The notes under the pieces were generated by a model. That model made no database searches. It saw only the letters and a program-made list of their open reading frames with translations, and was not told the origin of the DNA. Positions 16,465 to 24,536 of a DNA stretch of 36,986 bases are shown here, piece by piece (within the stretch, counting starts at the first letter, position 1; each line of letters starts with the position of its first letter). Source of the DNA: Bacteroidia bacterium (lineage in GTDB: Bacteria; Bacteroidota; Bacteroidia; Flavobacteriales_D; Crocinitomicaceae); assembly GCA_030427935.1 (NCBI GenBank), contig JAUICI010000016.1, forward strand, positions 1-36,986. The letters are read 5' to 3'. A program made the translations under genes and the position numbers.

Positions 16465-17724
16465 ATGAAAGAAAGTACGATTAAGTTTTTTCAAGACCTA
16501 GTTTCCGGAATTGGAGTTACAGGTGATGTAGCCAAATGGATCGAGTTGTTTATCATGGTTATCGGATTGGCAATTATTGTATTTGCCATGTGGTGGGTAA
16601 CCAAAAAGATTTTAATTGGAATCATCCACAGTTTTGCTGCAAAATCAAAAACAACATGGGATGATCATCTTGTTGAAGTTGGCTTCTTTGGTGTCTTGTC
16701 TAATTTGATGCCTTTATTCTTCATGGGCTTCTTTTTAGATATTGTTTTTTACGCCTTTCCAACAACCGAAACTTTTTTAGATCGGGCAGTTAAGATTTCC
16801 TTTGTTATAGTTATAAATATTGCCGCTTTAAGATTTTTAAATGCTTTTAGATTGGTTATTGAGGATCTCCCTCAGTTAAAGGATAAGCCTTTGAAATCAA
16901 TTTTCCAGCTGGTGAAGATCATTCTATCTCTATTCTTGGTTATTGTGATGCTGTCCATCGCAACGGGTGAGTCACCAACTTATTTCTTACTTTCCTTAGG
17001 TACCATTTCGGCAGTTCTTTTATTGGTTTTCAAAGACACCATTTTAGGTTTTGTTGGAAGTATTCAATTGTCTGCAAATGACATGATTCGTGTAGGGGAT
17101 TGGGTAACTATGGAGAAATATGGAGCCGATGGAGATGTAATGGAAATCAGTTTAACAACGGTGAAAGTTCAAAATTTTGATAAGACCATTACGACGATTC
17201 CAACCTATTCCTTCATTACAGATTCATTCAAGAATTGGAGAGGAATGGAAGAAAGTGATGGAAGACGAATTGTACGTTCCATTAATATTAAACAAGAGAC
17301 AATCAAGTTTTTATCGAAAGAAGATGTCGAGAAGTTCAAGAAAATTGACATGATCGCTGACTTTATCGACGCCAAGGAAAAAGAGATAGAGGAATACAAT
17401 AAAACACATAAAATCAAACATCCTGAAATCGGGATTAATGGAAGAAACCAGACCAATATTGGTTTGTTCCGAAAGTATATGGAGCATTATTTGAAAAACA
17501 ATCCAAATATCAATACCCAAATGACTTGTATGGTTAGATTAATGCCAGGAACTGAAACTGGAGTTCCATTGCAAGTTTATGTGTTCTCTAAAGTAAAAGC
17601 TTGGGCTGAATACGAAGTTATTGTGGGGGATATATTTGATCACTTGATGGCTTCCGTAAACTCATTCGACCTAGAAGTATTTGAAAATCCATCGGGATCT
17701 GATTTTAGAACACTTTCGAGGTAA
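16465..17724 (+). CDS. MscS-family mechanosensitive channel (YbdG-like)
   Basis: 419 residues. The N-terminal half has about five hydrophobic helices; the pore-lining/beta-domain entry LVFKDTILGFVGSIQLSAN is at ~187-205, followed by IRVGDWVTMEKYGADGDVME and LTTVKVQNFDKTITTIPTYS, which strongly resemble the YbdG subgroup of MscS. The C-terminal cytoplasmic part is longer than in E. coli MscS. Such channels release osmolytes on hypo-osmotic shock. It has its own -7 element and is closed by a strong terminator at 17747, so it is probably monocistronic. Confidence 0.94.
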   Translation: MKESTIKFFQDLVSGIGVTGDVAKWIELFIMVIGLAIIVFAMWWVTKKILIGIIHSFAAKSKTTWDDHLVEVGFFGVLSNLMPLFFMGFFLDIVFYAFPTTETFLDRAVKISFVIVINIAALRFLNAFRLVIEDLPQLKDKPLKSIFQLVKIILSLFLVIVMLSIATGESPTYFLLSLGTISAVLLLVFKDTILGFVGSIQLSANDMIRVGDWVTMEKYGADGDVMEISLTTVKVQNFDKTITTIPTYSFITDSFKNWRGMEESDGRRIVRSINIKQETIKFLSKEDVEKFKKIDMIADFIDAKEKEIEEYNKTHKIKHPEIGINGRNQTNIGLFRKYMEHYLKNNPNINTQMTCMVRLMPGTETGVPLQVYVFSKVKAWAEYEVIVGDIFDHLMASVNSFDLEVFENPSGSDFRTLSR

Positions 17725-17746
17725 TAATATTATAAAATAGATTACG

Positions 17747-17780
17747 AACCCTGACAGGCTAGCCCTCGTCAGGGTTTTTT
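17747..17780 (+). terminator. Rho-independent terminator after the MscS gene
   Basis: AACCCTGAC (17747-17755) pairs with GTCAGGGTT (17768-17776) around a 12-base loop that itself contains a GGCTAGCC palindrome, followed by TTTT. It begins 22 bases after the stop codon. Confidence 0.88.
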
Positions 17781-17893
17781 GTGTTCAATTGTTTGAGTTC
17801 TAAAATTTATTAATAAGGTATGCTTATGTGATAATTGTTACACCAGAAGATGATCATTCTACAGAAATTTGCACTCCAAATGAGAATCTGCAG

Positions 17894-19624
17894 ATGAAAA
17901 AGTTTTTACCCATTTTTGATTGGCTACCCAATTATCAGAAATCCTGGTTAGGAGGGGATTTGTCTGCTGGTCTAACTGTCGGAATTATGCTAATTCCTCA
18001 AGGTATGGCTTATGCCATGATTGCCGGTTTGCCTGCAGTTTATGGTTTGTATGCTGCATTGATTCCACAGGTGATCTATGCCATCTTCGGTACTTCGCGA
18101 CAACTAGCTGTTGGCCCTGTAGCGATGGATTCTTTATTGGTTGCAAGCGGTTTGATGGCTTTTGCATCAACAGGTTCTGATCAGTATATTTTATTAGCAA
18201 TTATTCTCGCACTCATGATGGGTGCCTTCCAATTGCTGATGGGACTTGTCCGAATGGGTTTCTTGGTTAACTTTCTTTCAAAGCCAGTTATTTCGGGTTT
18301 CACCTCTGCGGCAGCAATCATTATCGCTTTTAGTCAGCTGAAACATCTGATAGGGGTTGATATTCCTCGAAATAATAAAATTCATCTACTTCTTAAAGAC
18401 GCCTTTTATGCTTTGGATGAAATTCATTGGCTCACTTTAGGAATTGGAATTGGCGCGATTCTCATTATCAAGTTGATCAAAAGGTATACGCCTAAAATTC
18501 CTGCAGCATTAGTCGTTGTTGTTTTAGGTACGGGAGCAGTTGCTTTGTTGGGTATGCATACGCAGGGGGTTCGAATCGTAGGATCTATTCCAAAAGGATT
18601 TCCCTCTTTTTCGATTCCAGATTTGGCAAACGCACCCATATTAGATTTGATTCCGATAGCCCTGACCTTATCTGTTATTGCTTTCATGGAAGCTTTTTCA
18701 GTGGCCAAGGCGATTGAGGAAAAACACGATGATTATGAAGTGGATGCAAATAAAGAACTGATTGCATTAGGAATGTCAAATATAGTGGGATCCTTTTTTC
18801 AATCTTATCCAACTACGGGTGGGTTTTCAAGAACAGCCGTAAGTGATCAAGCTGGTGCTAAAACAGGCTTGTATTCTGTGATAGCTGCGCTAGTAGTCGC
18901 GCTAACCTTGCTATTCTTTACTCCCTTGTTTTACTATTTGCCTAATGCAGTTTTGGCCGCCATTATCATGGTAGCAGTATCTGGATTGATTGACTTTAAG
19001 CAACCCATTTATCTATGGAGAAATCAGAAAAGTGAATTCTTTTTACTCAATATTACTTTCATAGCAACACTTACAGTTGGCATTGTGACGGGAATTTTAG
19101 TAGGGGTTGTTCTTTCTCTTTTACTGCTCGTTTATCGAACATCCAAACCACATATTGCGGAATTGGTTCGGGTGGGAAACACAGATATTTTCAAGAACAA
19201 GAACCGTTTTGATGATGTACAAGATCGAAATGATATTTTAATCGTTCGTTTTGATGGTCAGGTTTATTTCGGCAATCAGCAATATTTCAGACAACAGATG
19301 AATAATATGATTCGCAATAAAGGGGAAGATCTCAAATTGGTTATACTGAGTGCGGAATCGGTTAACTTTATTGATTCTACAGGTCTAAATATGCTGAAAC
19401 AGTTTGTGAGTGAACTACATGCAAAGGGAATTCAGTTTTACATAAGTGGGGCCATAGGTCCTGTAAGAGATATTATCAATAATTGCGAATTGGTTCAGCT
19501 TATAACACCAGAGAATCAATTTATATCTGTGAACGATGCGATCAAATATTTTGATAATGGAGGGAGTGAAAGTTATGAGTTTCGAAAAATTAGTACACAA
19601 TGCTCATTTGCCGAGAATATATAG
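17894..19624 (+). CDS. SulP family anion transporter with STAS domain
   Basis: 576 residues from the ATG at 17894. Ten to fourteen hydrophobic helices begin with LSAGLTVGIMLIPQGMAYAM and AGLPAVYGLYAALIPQVIYA, the sulphate-transporter signature. SQLKHLIGVDIP and GGFSRTAVSDQAGAKT are further SulP hallmarks. Residues ~455-550 are a cytoplasmic STAS domain with NFIDSTGLNML. Family members carry sulphate, bicarbonate or other anions; specificity is not readable here. An upstream GTG at 17828 extends the frame by 22 residues (TPEDDHSTEICTPNENLQ), but those do not resemble the family N-terminus, whereas MKKFLPIFDWLPNYQKSWL does. A terminator precedes it, so it has its own promoter. Confidence 0.92.
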   Translation: MKKFLPIFDWLPNYQKSWLGGDLSAGLTVGIMLIPQGMAYAMIAGLPAVYGLYAALIPQVIYAIFGTSRQLAVGPVAMDSLLVASGLMAFASTGSDQYILLAIILALMMGAFQLLMGLVRMGFLVNFLSKPVISGFTSAAAIIIAFSQLKHLIGVDIPRNNKIHLLLKDAFYALDEIHWLTLGIGIGAILIIKLIKRYTPKIPAALVVVVLGTGAVALLGMHTQGVRIVGSIPKGFPSFSIPDLANAPILDLIPIALTLSVIAFMEAFSVAKAIEEKHDDYEVDANKELIALGMSNIVGSFFQSYPTTGGFSRTAVSDQAGAKTGLYSVIAALVVALTLLFFTPLFYYLPNAVLAAIIMVAVSGLIDFKQPIYLWRNQKSEFFLLNITFIATLTVGIVTGILVGVVLSLLLLVYRTSKPHIAELVRVGNTDIFKNKNRFDDVQDRNDILIVRFDGQVYFGNQQYFRQQMNNMIRNKGEDLKLVILSAESVNFIDSTGLNMLKQFVSELHAKGIQFYISGAIGPVRDIINNCELVQLITPENQFISVNDAIKYFDNGGSESYEFRKISTQCSFAENI

Positions 19625-19666
19625 TGCTGTGTAACATTTGTTACTTCCAATGATCTAAGTATCAGG

Positions 19667-19674
19667 TAAATTTG
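19667..19674 (+). promoter_or_regulatory. Bacteroidota -7 element for the thioredoxin gene
   Basis: TAAATTTG matches TAnnTTTG exactly, 25 bases before the ATG at 19700. The nearest upstream TTG (19638-19640) is 26 bases away, slightly too far for the usual spacing. Confidence 0.5.
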
Positions 19675-19699
19675 TAGAAGAAATATTTAAGAAAAAAAA

Positions 19700-20056
19700 A
19701 TGGCAACTAGTAAATTAAATTTAGAAACATTCAAAGAGAAGATCTTTGATTATACAAACGGAGGAGATTGGAAATTTGAGGGGGATAATCCTGCTATTAT
19801 AGATTTCTATGCGGATTGGTGTGGACCTTGTAAAATGGTTGCCCCAATATTAGAAGATCTTTCCGAAGAATATCAAGGAAAAGTGGATATCTACAAAGTA
19901 GATACTGAAGTGGAGCAAGAATTGGCGGCCATGTTCAGAATACGTTCAATTCCTTCGATTCTTTTTATACCAAAAGAAGGTAAACCCATGATGCAGGCTG
20001 GTGCTATGTCGGCAAATGGATTTAAAGAAGTAATTGAAAAAGAATTAATTAAATAA
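19700..20056 (+). CDS. Thioredoxin
   Basis: 118 residues with a complete thioredoxin fold. The active site is DWCGPCK (Cys41, Cys44), preceded by IIDFYA and followed by VAPILEDLSEEYQGKVDIYKV and the cis-proline segment RSIPSILF. No signal peptide, so it is cytoplasmic and likely a general disulphide reductase. The first 25 residues (with NGGDWKFEGD) are slightly longer than in E. coli TrxA and are common in Bacteroidota thioredoxins. It has its own -7 element, and the inverted-repeat element at 20065 starts 8 bases after its stop. Confidence 0.95.
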   Translation: MATSKLNLETFKEKIFDYTNGGDWKFEGDNPAIIDFYADWCGPCKMVAPILEDLSEEYQGKVDIYKVDTEVEQELAAMFRIRSIPSILFIPKEGKPMMQAGAMSANGFKEVIEKELIK

Positions 20057-20064
20057 GAATTTAG

Positions 20065-20178
20065 ATAGGAGAGGGGTGATACACAAAAGAGAATTTTACA
20101 AATTAGCTATGTATTGGACGCACTCGCTTTTGTGTTGAATAGTCGTTAGTAGTTTAGTCAAAGCAGCCCTTCTCCTAT
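20065..20178 (+). ncRNA. Putative structured RNA: nested inverted repeats between thioredoxin and cupin genes
   Basis: Three nested pairings are directly visible. An outer stem pairs 20065-20076 (ATAGGAGAGGGG) with 20167-20178 (CCCTTCTCCTAT): 12 consecutive pairs if transcribed on the plus strand, where one is a G-U wobble that would be an A-C mismatch on the other strand. An inner stem pairs ACACAAAAG (20081-20089) with CTTTTGTGT (20127-20135), 9 perfect pairs. A small hairpin AATTT-TAC-AAATT (20092-20104) lies inside. A ~31-base single-stranded-looking segment remains on the 3' side. It fills almost the whole gap between convergent genes and ends 2 bases before the cupin stop. It could be an independent small RNA, a 3'-UTR structure of the thioredoxin message or an elaborate terminator (only a short TTTT follows). 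I cannot match it to a known RNA class. Confidence 0.4.
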
Positions 20179-20179
20179 T

Positions 20180-20656
20180 TTATGTTAATCTTTGAACCAA
20201 TTCTTCTTGATTGGGAAGAATAGCAAGCATTTCCTCTTCGGTATACAACCTGAAATCATCAAAATCAAATCCTGGACTTACTGCACAAGCCACGAAACCA
20301 AAGCCTTTTTCTCCATCGATTAATTCAGAACCAAAAATGTAGTTCGCAGGAACCATTCCTTGATGTTTCTGTCCTTTTGAAAAGTCCGAACCTAAATCAA
20401 AATAAGTATAAACACCTTCAGGACTAATCATGTGAATACGCAATGCATCTCCTTCGTGGTGGTACCATAATTCATCACTTTTTATTGAATGAAAATGGGA
20501 TATATTTCCAGTTTCCAGTAAAAAATAGATGGAAGTTAGATTACTTCGCTCTTTAAGTTCAATTTCTCCTCGATAAGTCTCCTTGAAATAGCCACCTTCA
20601 GGATGGGCTTCTAATCCGTAATTATTTATAAGTTCTGCAATCCGATTCTTTGACAT
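20180..20656 (-). CDS. DUF985 family cupin protein
   Basis: 158 residues. The sequence EAHPEGGYFKETYRG near the start, TSIYFLLETGNISHFHSIKSDELWYHHEG with its His/Glu cluster, and FVACAVSPGFDFDDFRL near the end are the conserved blocks of the DUF985 (Cupin_5) family. These are small single-domain beta-barrels, and the histidines HFH and WYHHEG probably line a metal or ligand pocket. The biochemical role is not established for most members. The gene is divergent from the SPFH gene and convergent with the structured element at 20065. Confidence 0.9.
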   Translation of the reverse strand: MSKNRIAELINNYGLEAHPEGGYFKETYRGEIELKERSNLTSIYFLLETGNISHFHSIKSDELWYHHEGDALRIHMISPEGVYTYFDLGSDFSKGQKHQGMVPANYIFGSELIDGEKGFGFVACAVSPGFDFDDFRLYTEEEMLAILPNQEELVQRLT

Positions 20657-20673
20657 TTTTCTTAACTTTAAGA

Positions 20674-20681
20674 CAAATCTA
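20674..20681 (-). promoter_or_regulatory. Bacteroidota -7 element for the cupin gene (divergent promoter region)
   Basis: CAAATCTA on the plus strand is TAGATTTG on the minus strand, an exact TAnnTTTG match 17 bases before the cupin start. A 7/8 match for the plus strand, TAACTTTA (20663-20670), lies beside it before the SPFH gene, so the two promoters would be interlocked. Confidence 0.4.
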
Positions 20682-20697
20682 TATAAAAATTAAACCC

Positions 20698-21621
20698 ATG
20701 TCAGAAGAACAAATAGTCATCTACGCAGTATCAGGAGTTTTAGTCATCATCTTGTTATTGAAGTCCATAATCATTGTGAGAGAGCGAAATGCTGCGATCA
20801 TAGAAAGACTGGGGAAATTTACCCGCATAGCAAATCCTGGGATTGGTTTAATCATCCCTTTTATTGATCGAAGAGTTTTTACGCAGAATTTGAGAATTCA
20901 GCAATTGGATGTAAGCATCGAAACGAAAACATTGGATGATGTATTTGTGAATTTGAGAGTTTCTGTCCAGTTTCTTGTGATAAAAGAAAAAGTACATGAG
21001 TCTTATTATTCTTTGGATGATCCCTACAATCAGATCTCAGCATATGTGTTTGATGATGTGAGAGCAGAGGTTCCAAAGATGGAATTGGATGATGTTTTTG
21101 CGAAAAAAGAAGATATCGCTACAGCTGTTCAAAGAAATTTGCAAGATTCCATGGATGAATATGGGTATTCGATCATTAAAGCTTTGATTACGGACATTGA
21201 TCCAGATGCATATGTAAAGGAATCCATGAATAGAATTAATGCGGCTAAAAGAGATAAAGAGGCTGCAATGGAAGAAGCAGAAGCACAAAAGATTAAGATT
21301 GTAAAAGAAGCGGAAGCAGAAGCAGAGTCAAAAAGACTTTCTGGTGAAGGTATCGCTCAACAAAGATTAGAAATTGTTCGAGGATTCAAAGAGTCGGTAG
21401 AAGACTTTCAAAAATCGCTTAAAAATGTTACGCATGAAGAGGTTATGCAGTTTGTATTATTGACTCAGTATTTCGACACCCTAAACAATGTTGGGTCCCA
21501 TTCAAAGAATACCTCAATCATGATTCCATCATCTCCAGGAGCAATGAAGGATTTTCAACAGCAGATTATTGAAGGGACATTTGTAGGTCAAAAACTCAAT
21601 ACCAATACAGACAAGCCCTAA
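20698..21621 (+). CDS. SPFH/band 7 (stomatin-HIR-like) membrane protein
   Basis: 307 residues from the ATG at 20698; an upstream in-frame start at 20650 would add 16 residues and overlap the divergent cupin gene. A single membrane anchor (~7-26) is followed by the SPFH domain: IIVRERNAAIIERLGKFTRI, NPGIGLIIPFIDR, LDVSIETKTLDDVFVNLRVS. A long charged helix (~190-230, EAAMEEAEAQKIKIVKEAEA) is the usual oligomerising coiled coil, and EEVMQFVLLTQYFDTLNNVG is the conserved tail. These proteins form membrane microdomain scaffolds. There is no NfeD gene next door; instead a 140-residue four-helix membrane protein follows after 5 bases and may be its partner. Confidence 0.93.
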   Translation: MSEEQIVIYAVSGVLVIILLLKSIIIVRERNAAIIERLGKFTRIANPGIGLIIPFIDRRVFTQNLRIQQLDVSIETKTLDDVFVNLRVSVQFLVIKEKVHESYYSLDDPYNQISAYVFDDVRAEVPKMELDDVFAKKEDIATAVQRNLQDSMDEYGYSIIKALITDIDPDAYVKESMNRINAAKRDKEAAMEEAEAQKIKIVKEAEAEAESKRLSGEGIAQQRLEIVRGFKESVEDFQKSLKNVTHEEVMQFVLLTQYFDTLNNVGSHSKNTSIMIPSSPGAMKDFQQQIIEGTFVGQKLNTNTDKP

Positions 21622-21626
21622 ATGAG

Positions 21627-22049
21627 ATGATCAAAACAACGATCATTCTTATCCTAACTCTTGTATTTTTTGTAATCGGACTTAAATTCGGCTCTGATTA
21701 TATTGGCATAAGTTATGAGGAGGGCTTTTCATGGACGGTCATTATTATTGGTGCCTATTTTGTAGAAAGAATATTGAAATACGCTTTCATGTATCCTTTT
21801 AAGGTGCTTTTTCAAGAAGCAGCAGGCCATGTCTTGGCGAATCAAGTGCAGAATATCGGATTTACTTGTGCGTATATTTGTTTGTGGCTTTCCATTGGTA
21901 TAACACCAGTAAATGGTTTTGTAAAAGGCGAAATACCAGAGACGATTATTTCATATCCAATTTTTCTCAAATTATCGATCATTTTTATACTTTCTACTGT
22001 GTTTTTTAGTCTTATTTGGGCATTTACAGCAAAAATCTCCAAAAAATAG
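21627..22049 (+). CDS. Small four-helix membrane protein, unknown
   Basis: 140 residues with four clear hydrophobic segments (about 4-20, 32-50, 72-92, 110-135) and a basic C-terminal end (AKISKK). I do not recognise a family. The ATG at 21627 lies 5 bases after the SPFH gene's stop, so it is almost certainly co-transcribed and may function with it at the membrane. The segment between helices 2 and 3 (YAFMYPFKVLFQEAAGHVLA) is the most polar and probably lies at a membrane surface. Confidence 0.82.
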   Translation: MIKTTIILILTLVFFVIGLKFGSDYIGISYEEGFSWTVIIIGAYFVERILKYAFMYPFKVLFQEAAGHVLANQVQNIGFTCAYICLWLSIGITPVNGFVKGEIPETIISYPIFLKLSIIFILSTVFFSLIWAFTAKISKK

Positions 22050-22057
22050 GCTGTTTT

Positions 22058-22089
22058 TTGATGTCCTCGAGGCATTTGCCGTATTTTTG
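22058..22089 (+). promoter_or_regulatory. Promoter of the kinase-gpmI unit, with palindrome in the spacer
   Basis: TTG (22058-22060) and TATTTTTG (22082-22089, exact TAnnTTTG) are separated by 21 bases, the best-spaced -33/-7 pair in the window. The spacer contains the perfect palindrome CCTCGAGG (22065-22072), a possible operator. The kinase ATG is only 9 bases beyond the -7 element, so the mRNA would be nearly leaderless. Confidence 0.55.
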
Positions 22090-22098
22090 CAATTCTGA

Positions 22099-22992
22099 AT
22101 GAGGAAGACGACCATTATATTGATTTACTTTCTGAGTTTCTACATCATCTTGCAATTTGTTTGGTGGGGCTACCATTTGTTTCAACTCAATGAGCAAGTT
22201 TTGGATTCTGAGGACGAACTAAATCAAAAGTACACCATGATTATTGGTGAAGGAATCGTTTTCTTTTCCATACTCCTTTTTGGTATTGTTAAACTCATGA
22301 GATCGGTCAAGAAGGAGATCGCATTAAACCAACAAAAGCGTAATTTTCTACTAAGTGTAACACACGAATTGAAAACCCCTCTAGCAAGTGTCAAACTGAA
22401 CCTACAAACGCTGAAGAAAAGGAAATTGGACCAAGAAACGCAAGGAAAATTACTCGATAAATCGGAAGCGGAAATTGCCAGATTGGAAAACATCGTCAAT
22501 AATATTTTGGCGGTTACGAGGATGGAGAATAAAAATAATATCCTCGAAACTGAGGAGTTTGATTTGTCTCAGCTAACTGAACAAAAAGTGGAATTTCTTA
22601 GTCATAACTTTGGAAAAGACCATGAGTTTAAAACAGATATTCAAGAAGGAATCAGGTTTAAAGGGGATTCAGGATTGTTTGAATTGATTCTGTCGAATCT
22701 TTTAGAAAATGCGATTAAATATTCCCCGAAAAACTCTGTTGTGACGGTTGGTTTGTCTAAGCAAGGACAGAAAATTGAACTAATTGTTGCAGATGAAGGT
22801 CACGGAATTGCCAAAGAGGATAGAGAGAAAATATTCGATAAGTTTTTTAGGTCAGGCAATGAGGAGGTGCGACAAACCAAAGGTACCGGACTTGGACTTT
22901 TTTTGGTTAAAAATTTAATCGGCCATTATAATGGAGAGATTAAAGTGAGCAGTGAAATTGGTAAAGGAACTGAATTTAGAATAAGATTATGA
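22099..22992 (+). CDS. Sensor histidine kinase (orphan, short extracytoplasmic loop)
   Basis: 297 residues. Two membrane helices (~5-24 and ~48-67) flank an extracytoplasmic loop of only ~22 residues, so there is no periplasmic sensor domain; this is the layout of intramembrane-sensing kinases. There is no HAMP domain. The H-box is FLLSVTHELKTPLASVKL (phospho-acceptor His89), and the ATPase domain has the N-box LSNLLENAIKYSP, G1 VADEGHGIAKEDRE, F-box IFDKFFRSGN and G2 KGTGLGLFLVK. No response regulator is adjacent. Its last 4 bases (ATGA) overlap the gpmI start, so translation of the two is probably coupled. Confidence 0.95.
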   Translation: MRKTTIILIYFLSFYIILQFVWWGYHLFQLNEQVLDSEDELNQKYTMIIGEGIVFFSILLFGIVKLMRSVKKEIALNQQKRNFLLSVTHELKTPLASVKLNLQTLKKRKLDQETQGKLLDKSEAEIARLENIVNNILAVTRMENKNNILETEEFDLSQLTEQKVEFLSHNFGKDHEFKTDIQEGIRFKGDSGLFELILSNLLENAIKYSPKNSVVTVGLSKQGQKIELIVADEGHGIAKEDREKIFDKFFRSGNEEVRQTKGTGLGLFLVKNLIGHYNGEIKVSSEIGKGTEFRIRL

Positions 22993-24491
22993 GTGATAAA
23001 GTAGCTTTATTGATCCTTGATGGCTGGGGGATTGGAAAGAAAGATAAATCGGATGCGATTTTTAATGCGTATACGCCTAATATGGATCGATTGATGAAGG
23101 ATTTTCCAAATGGAACTTTGTTGACCATGGGCGAGCATGTGGGTTTACCCGAGGGACAAATGGGGAATTCCGAAGTGGGTCACATGAATATTGGAGCAGG
23201 AAGAATTGTGTTTCAAGAACTTTCAAGAATTAATAATTGCATTAAATCTGGTGAATTCCATTCAAAGAAGGAATTGCTAAACATTATCGATCATGCTGAG
23301 AAGAATGATACCGCAATACATTTAATGGGTTTAGTAGGTGAGGGTGGAGTACATGCCGCACAAAATCATATTTTCGCTTTAATCGAGTTTTTTGATAAGA
23401 ATACAGACCGTCCTTTTTATTTACATGGATTTACCGATGGACGAGATACGGATCCGCATTCAGCTAAGGGATTTGTTGCAGCAATTGAAGAAAAGTTAAA
23501 TGGAACAAAAGGAAAATTAGTGAGCTTGATTGGTCGCTATTATGCGATGGATAGAGATAAGAGATGGGAGCGTATAAAATTAGCTTATGATTTGTTGCTT
23601 TCGGGAATAGGGGAGCATTTCAATGATTCTGCAGAAGCGATTGAATGCTTTTATTCCAAAAATATTACAGATGAATTTTTTAAAGCTGCAGTTATTGATG
23701 GGGGCAAGAAAATCGAGGCAAACGATGCGGTGCTCTGTTTTAATTTTAGAACGGATAGATGTAGACAGATTACTGAAGTTCTAACTCAAAGAGATCTGCT
23801 GGACCACGGAATGAAAACAATCGATTTACATTATACGACAATGACCAATTACGACGAAAACTTCAAAGGGGTTCACGTTGTTTTTGATAAAGAAGATATT
23901 CGAAATACGCTTGGGGAAGTCATTGAATCCGCAAATAAAAAGCAAATACGAATTGCTGAAACTGAAAAATATGCCCATGTTACTTTTTTCTTTAGCGGAG
24001 GTCGAGAAGAAGAATTTAAAGGTGAAAAAAGAATCCTGGTGAATTCACCGAAAGTGGCCACCTATGATTTGCAACCAGAAATGAGTGCCTATGAAATCCG
24101 AGATGCCATTTTGAATGAGATAAATGCGCAATCGGCTGATTTCATTTGTTTGAATTGGGCAAATGCGGATATGGTTGGTCATACAGGAGTTTATGAAGCC
24201 ATTGTGTCTGCATGTGAAGCAGTTGATAACTGTTTAGGAGAAGTTGTACAAGCTTGTCAGAATAATGGTTACTCTGTGATTGTTATTGCCGATCATGGAA
24301 ATTCAGATAATGCAATCAATCCTGATGGGAGTCCAAATACCGCACATTCTCTAAATCCAGTTCCTTTTGTTGTGATTGATGAAAATGTACGAACTGTTGA
24401 AAGTGGTATTCTAGCTGATGTCGCTCCTTCAATTTTAAAGTTGATGGATATTCCTATTCCTAAAGAATTTACTGGAAAAGTATTGGTATAA
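22989..24491 (+). CDS. gpmI: 2,3-bisphosphoglycerate-independent phosphoglycerate mutase
   Basis: 500 residues, typical for the ~510-residue family. It interconverts 3- and 2-phosphoglycerate in glycolysis, using two Mn ions and a phosphoserine intermediate. Metal and catalytic motifs are complete: LLILDGWGIG (Asp11), MGNSEVGHMNIGAGR (catalytic Ser61), HGFTDGRDTDPHSA, LIGRYYAMDRDKRWER, FNFRTDRCRQI, ANADMVGHTG and IVIADHGNSDNA, then NTAHSLNPVPFV. The start overlaps the kinase by 4 bases, an unexpected partner for a core glycolytic gene. A strong bidirectional terminator follows immediately after the stop. Confidence 0.98.
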   Translation: MSDKVALLILDGWGIGKKDKSDAIFNAYTPNMDRLMKDFPNGTLLTMGEHVGLPEGQMGNSEVGHMNIGAGRIVFQELSRINNCIKSGEFHSKKELLNIIDHAEKNDTAIHLMGLVGEGGVHAAQNHIFALIEFFDKNTDRPFYLHGFTDGRDTDPHSAKGFVAAIEEKLNGTKGKLVSLIGRYYAMDRDKRWERIKLAYDLLLSGIGEHFNDSAEAIECFYSKNITDEFFKAAVIDGGKKIEANDAVLCFNFRTDRCRQITEVLTQRDLLDHGMKTIDLHYTTMTNYDENFKGVHVVFDKEDIRNTLGEVIESANKKQIRIAETEKYAHVTFFFSGGREEEFKGEKRILVNSPKVATYDLQPEMSAYEIRDAILNEINAQSADFICLNWANADMVGHTGVYEAIVSACEAVDNCLGEVVQACQNNGYSVIVIADHGNSDNAINPDGSPNTAHSLNPVPFVVIDENVRTVESGILADVAPSILKLMDIPIPKEFTGKVLV

Positions 24492-24519
24492 AAAAAGGGA
24501 GCTCAGAGCTCCCTTTTTT
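24491..24519. terminator. Bidirectional terminator between gpmI and the first giant surface-protein gene
   Basis: AAAAAAGGGAGCT (24491-24503) pairs perfectly with AGCTCCCTTTTTT (24507-24519) around a CAG loop. It has a T-run on both strands and lies between convergent genes, so it can end both transcripts. Confidence 0.93.
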
Positions 24520-24536
24520 GTTCTATCATAATTTAA

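Noticed and set aside
17828-17893. GTG start adding 22 residues to the SulP transporter
   Set aside because: The extra residues are acidic and unlike SulP N-termini, whereas MKKFLPIFDWLPNY at 17894 is typical.
18424-18708. Minus-strand frame inside the SulP transporter
   Set aside because: It is fully antisense to a strongly supported membrane-protein gene, with no promoter or recognisable domain.
20065-20178. The structured element as a 6S, tmRNA or SRP RNA
   Set aside because: It is too short and lacks the diagnostic parts (no SRP GGAA-type tetraloop context, no tRNA-like ends, no long symmetrical 6S bubble).
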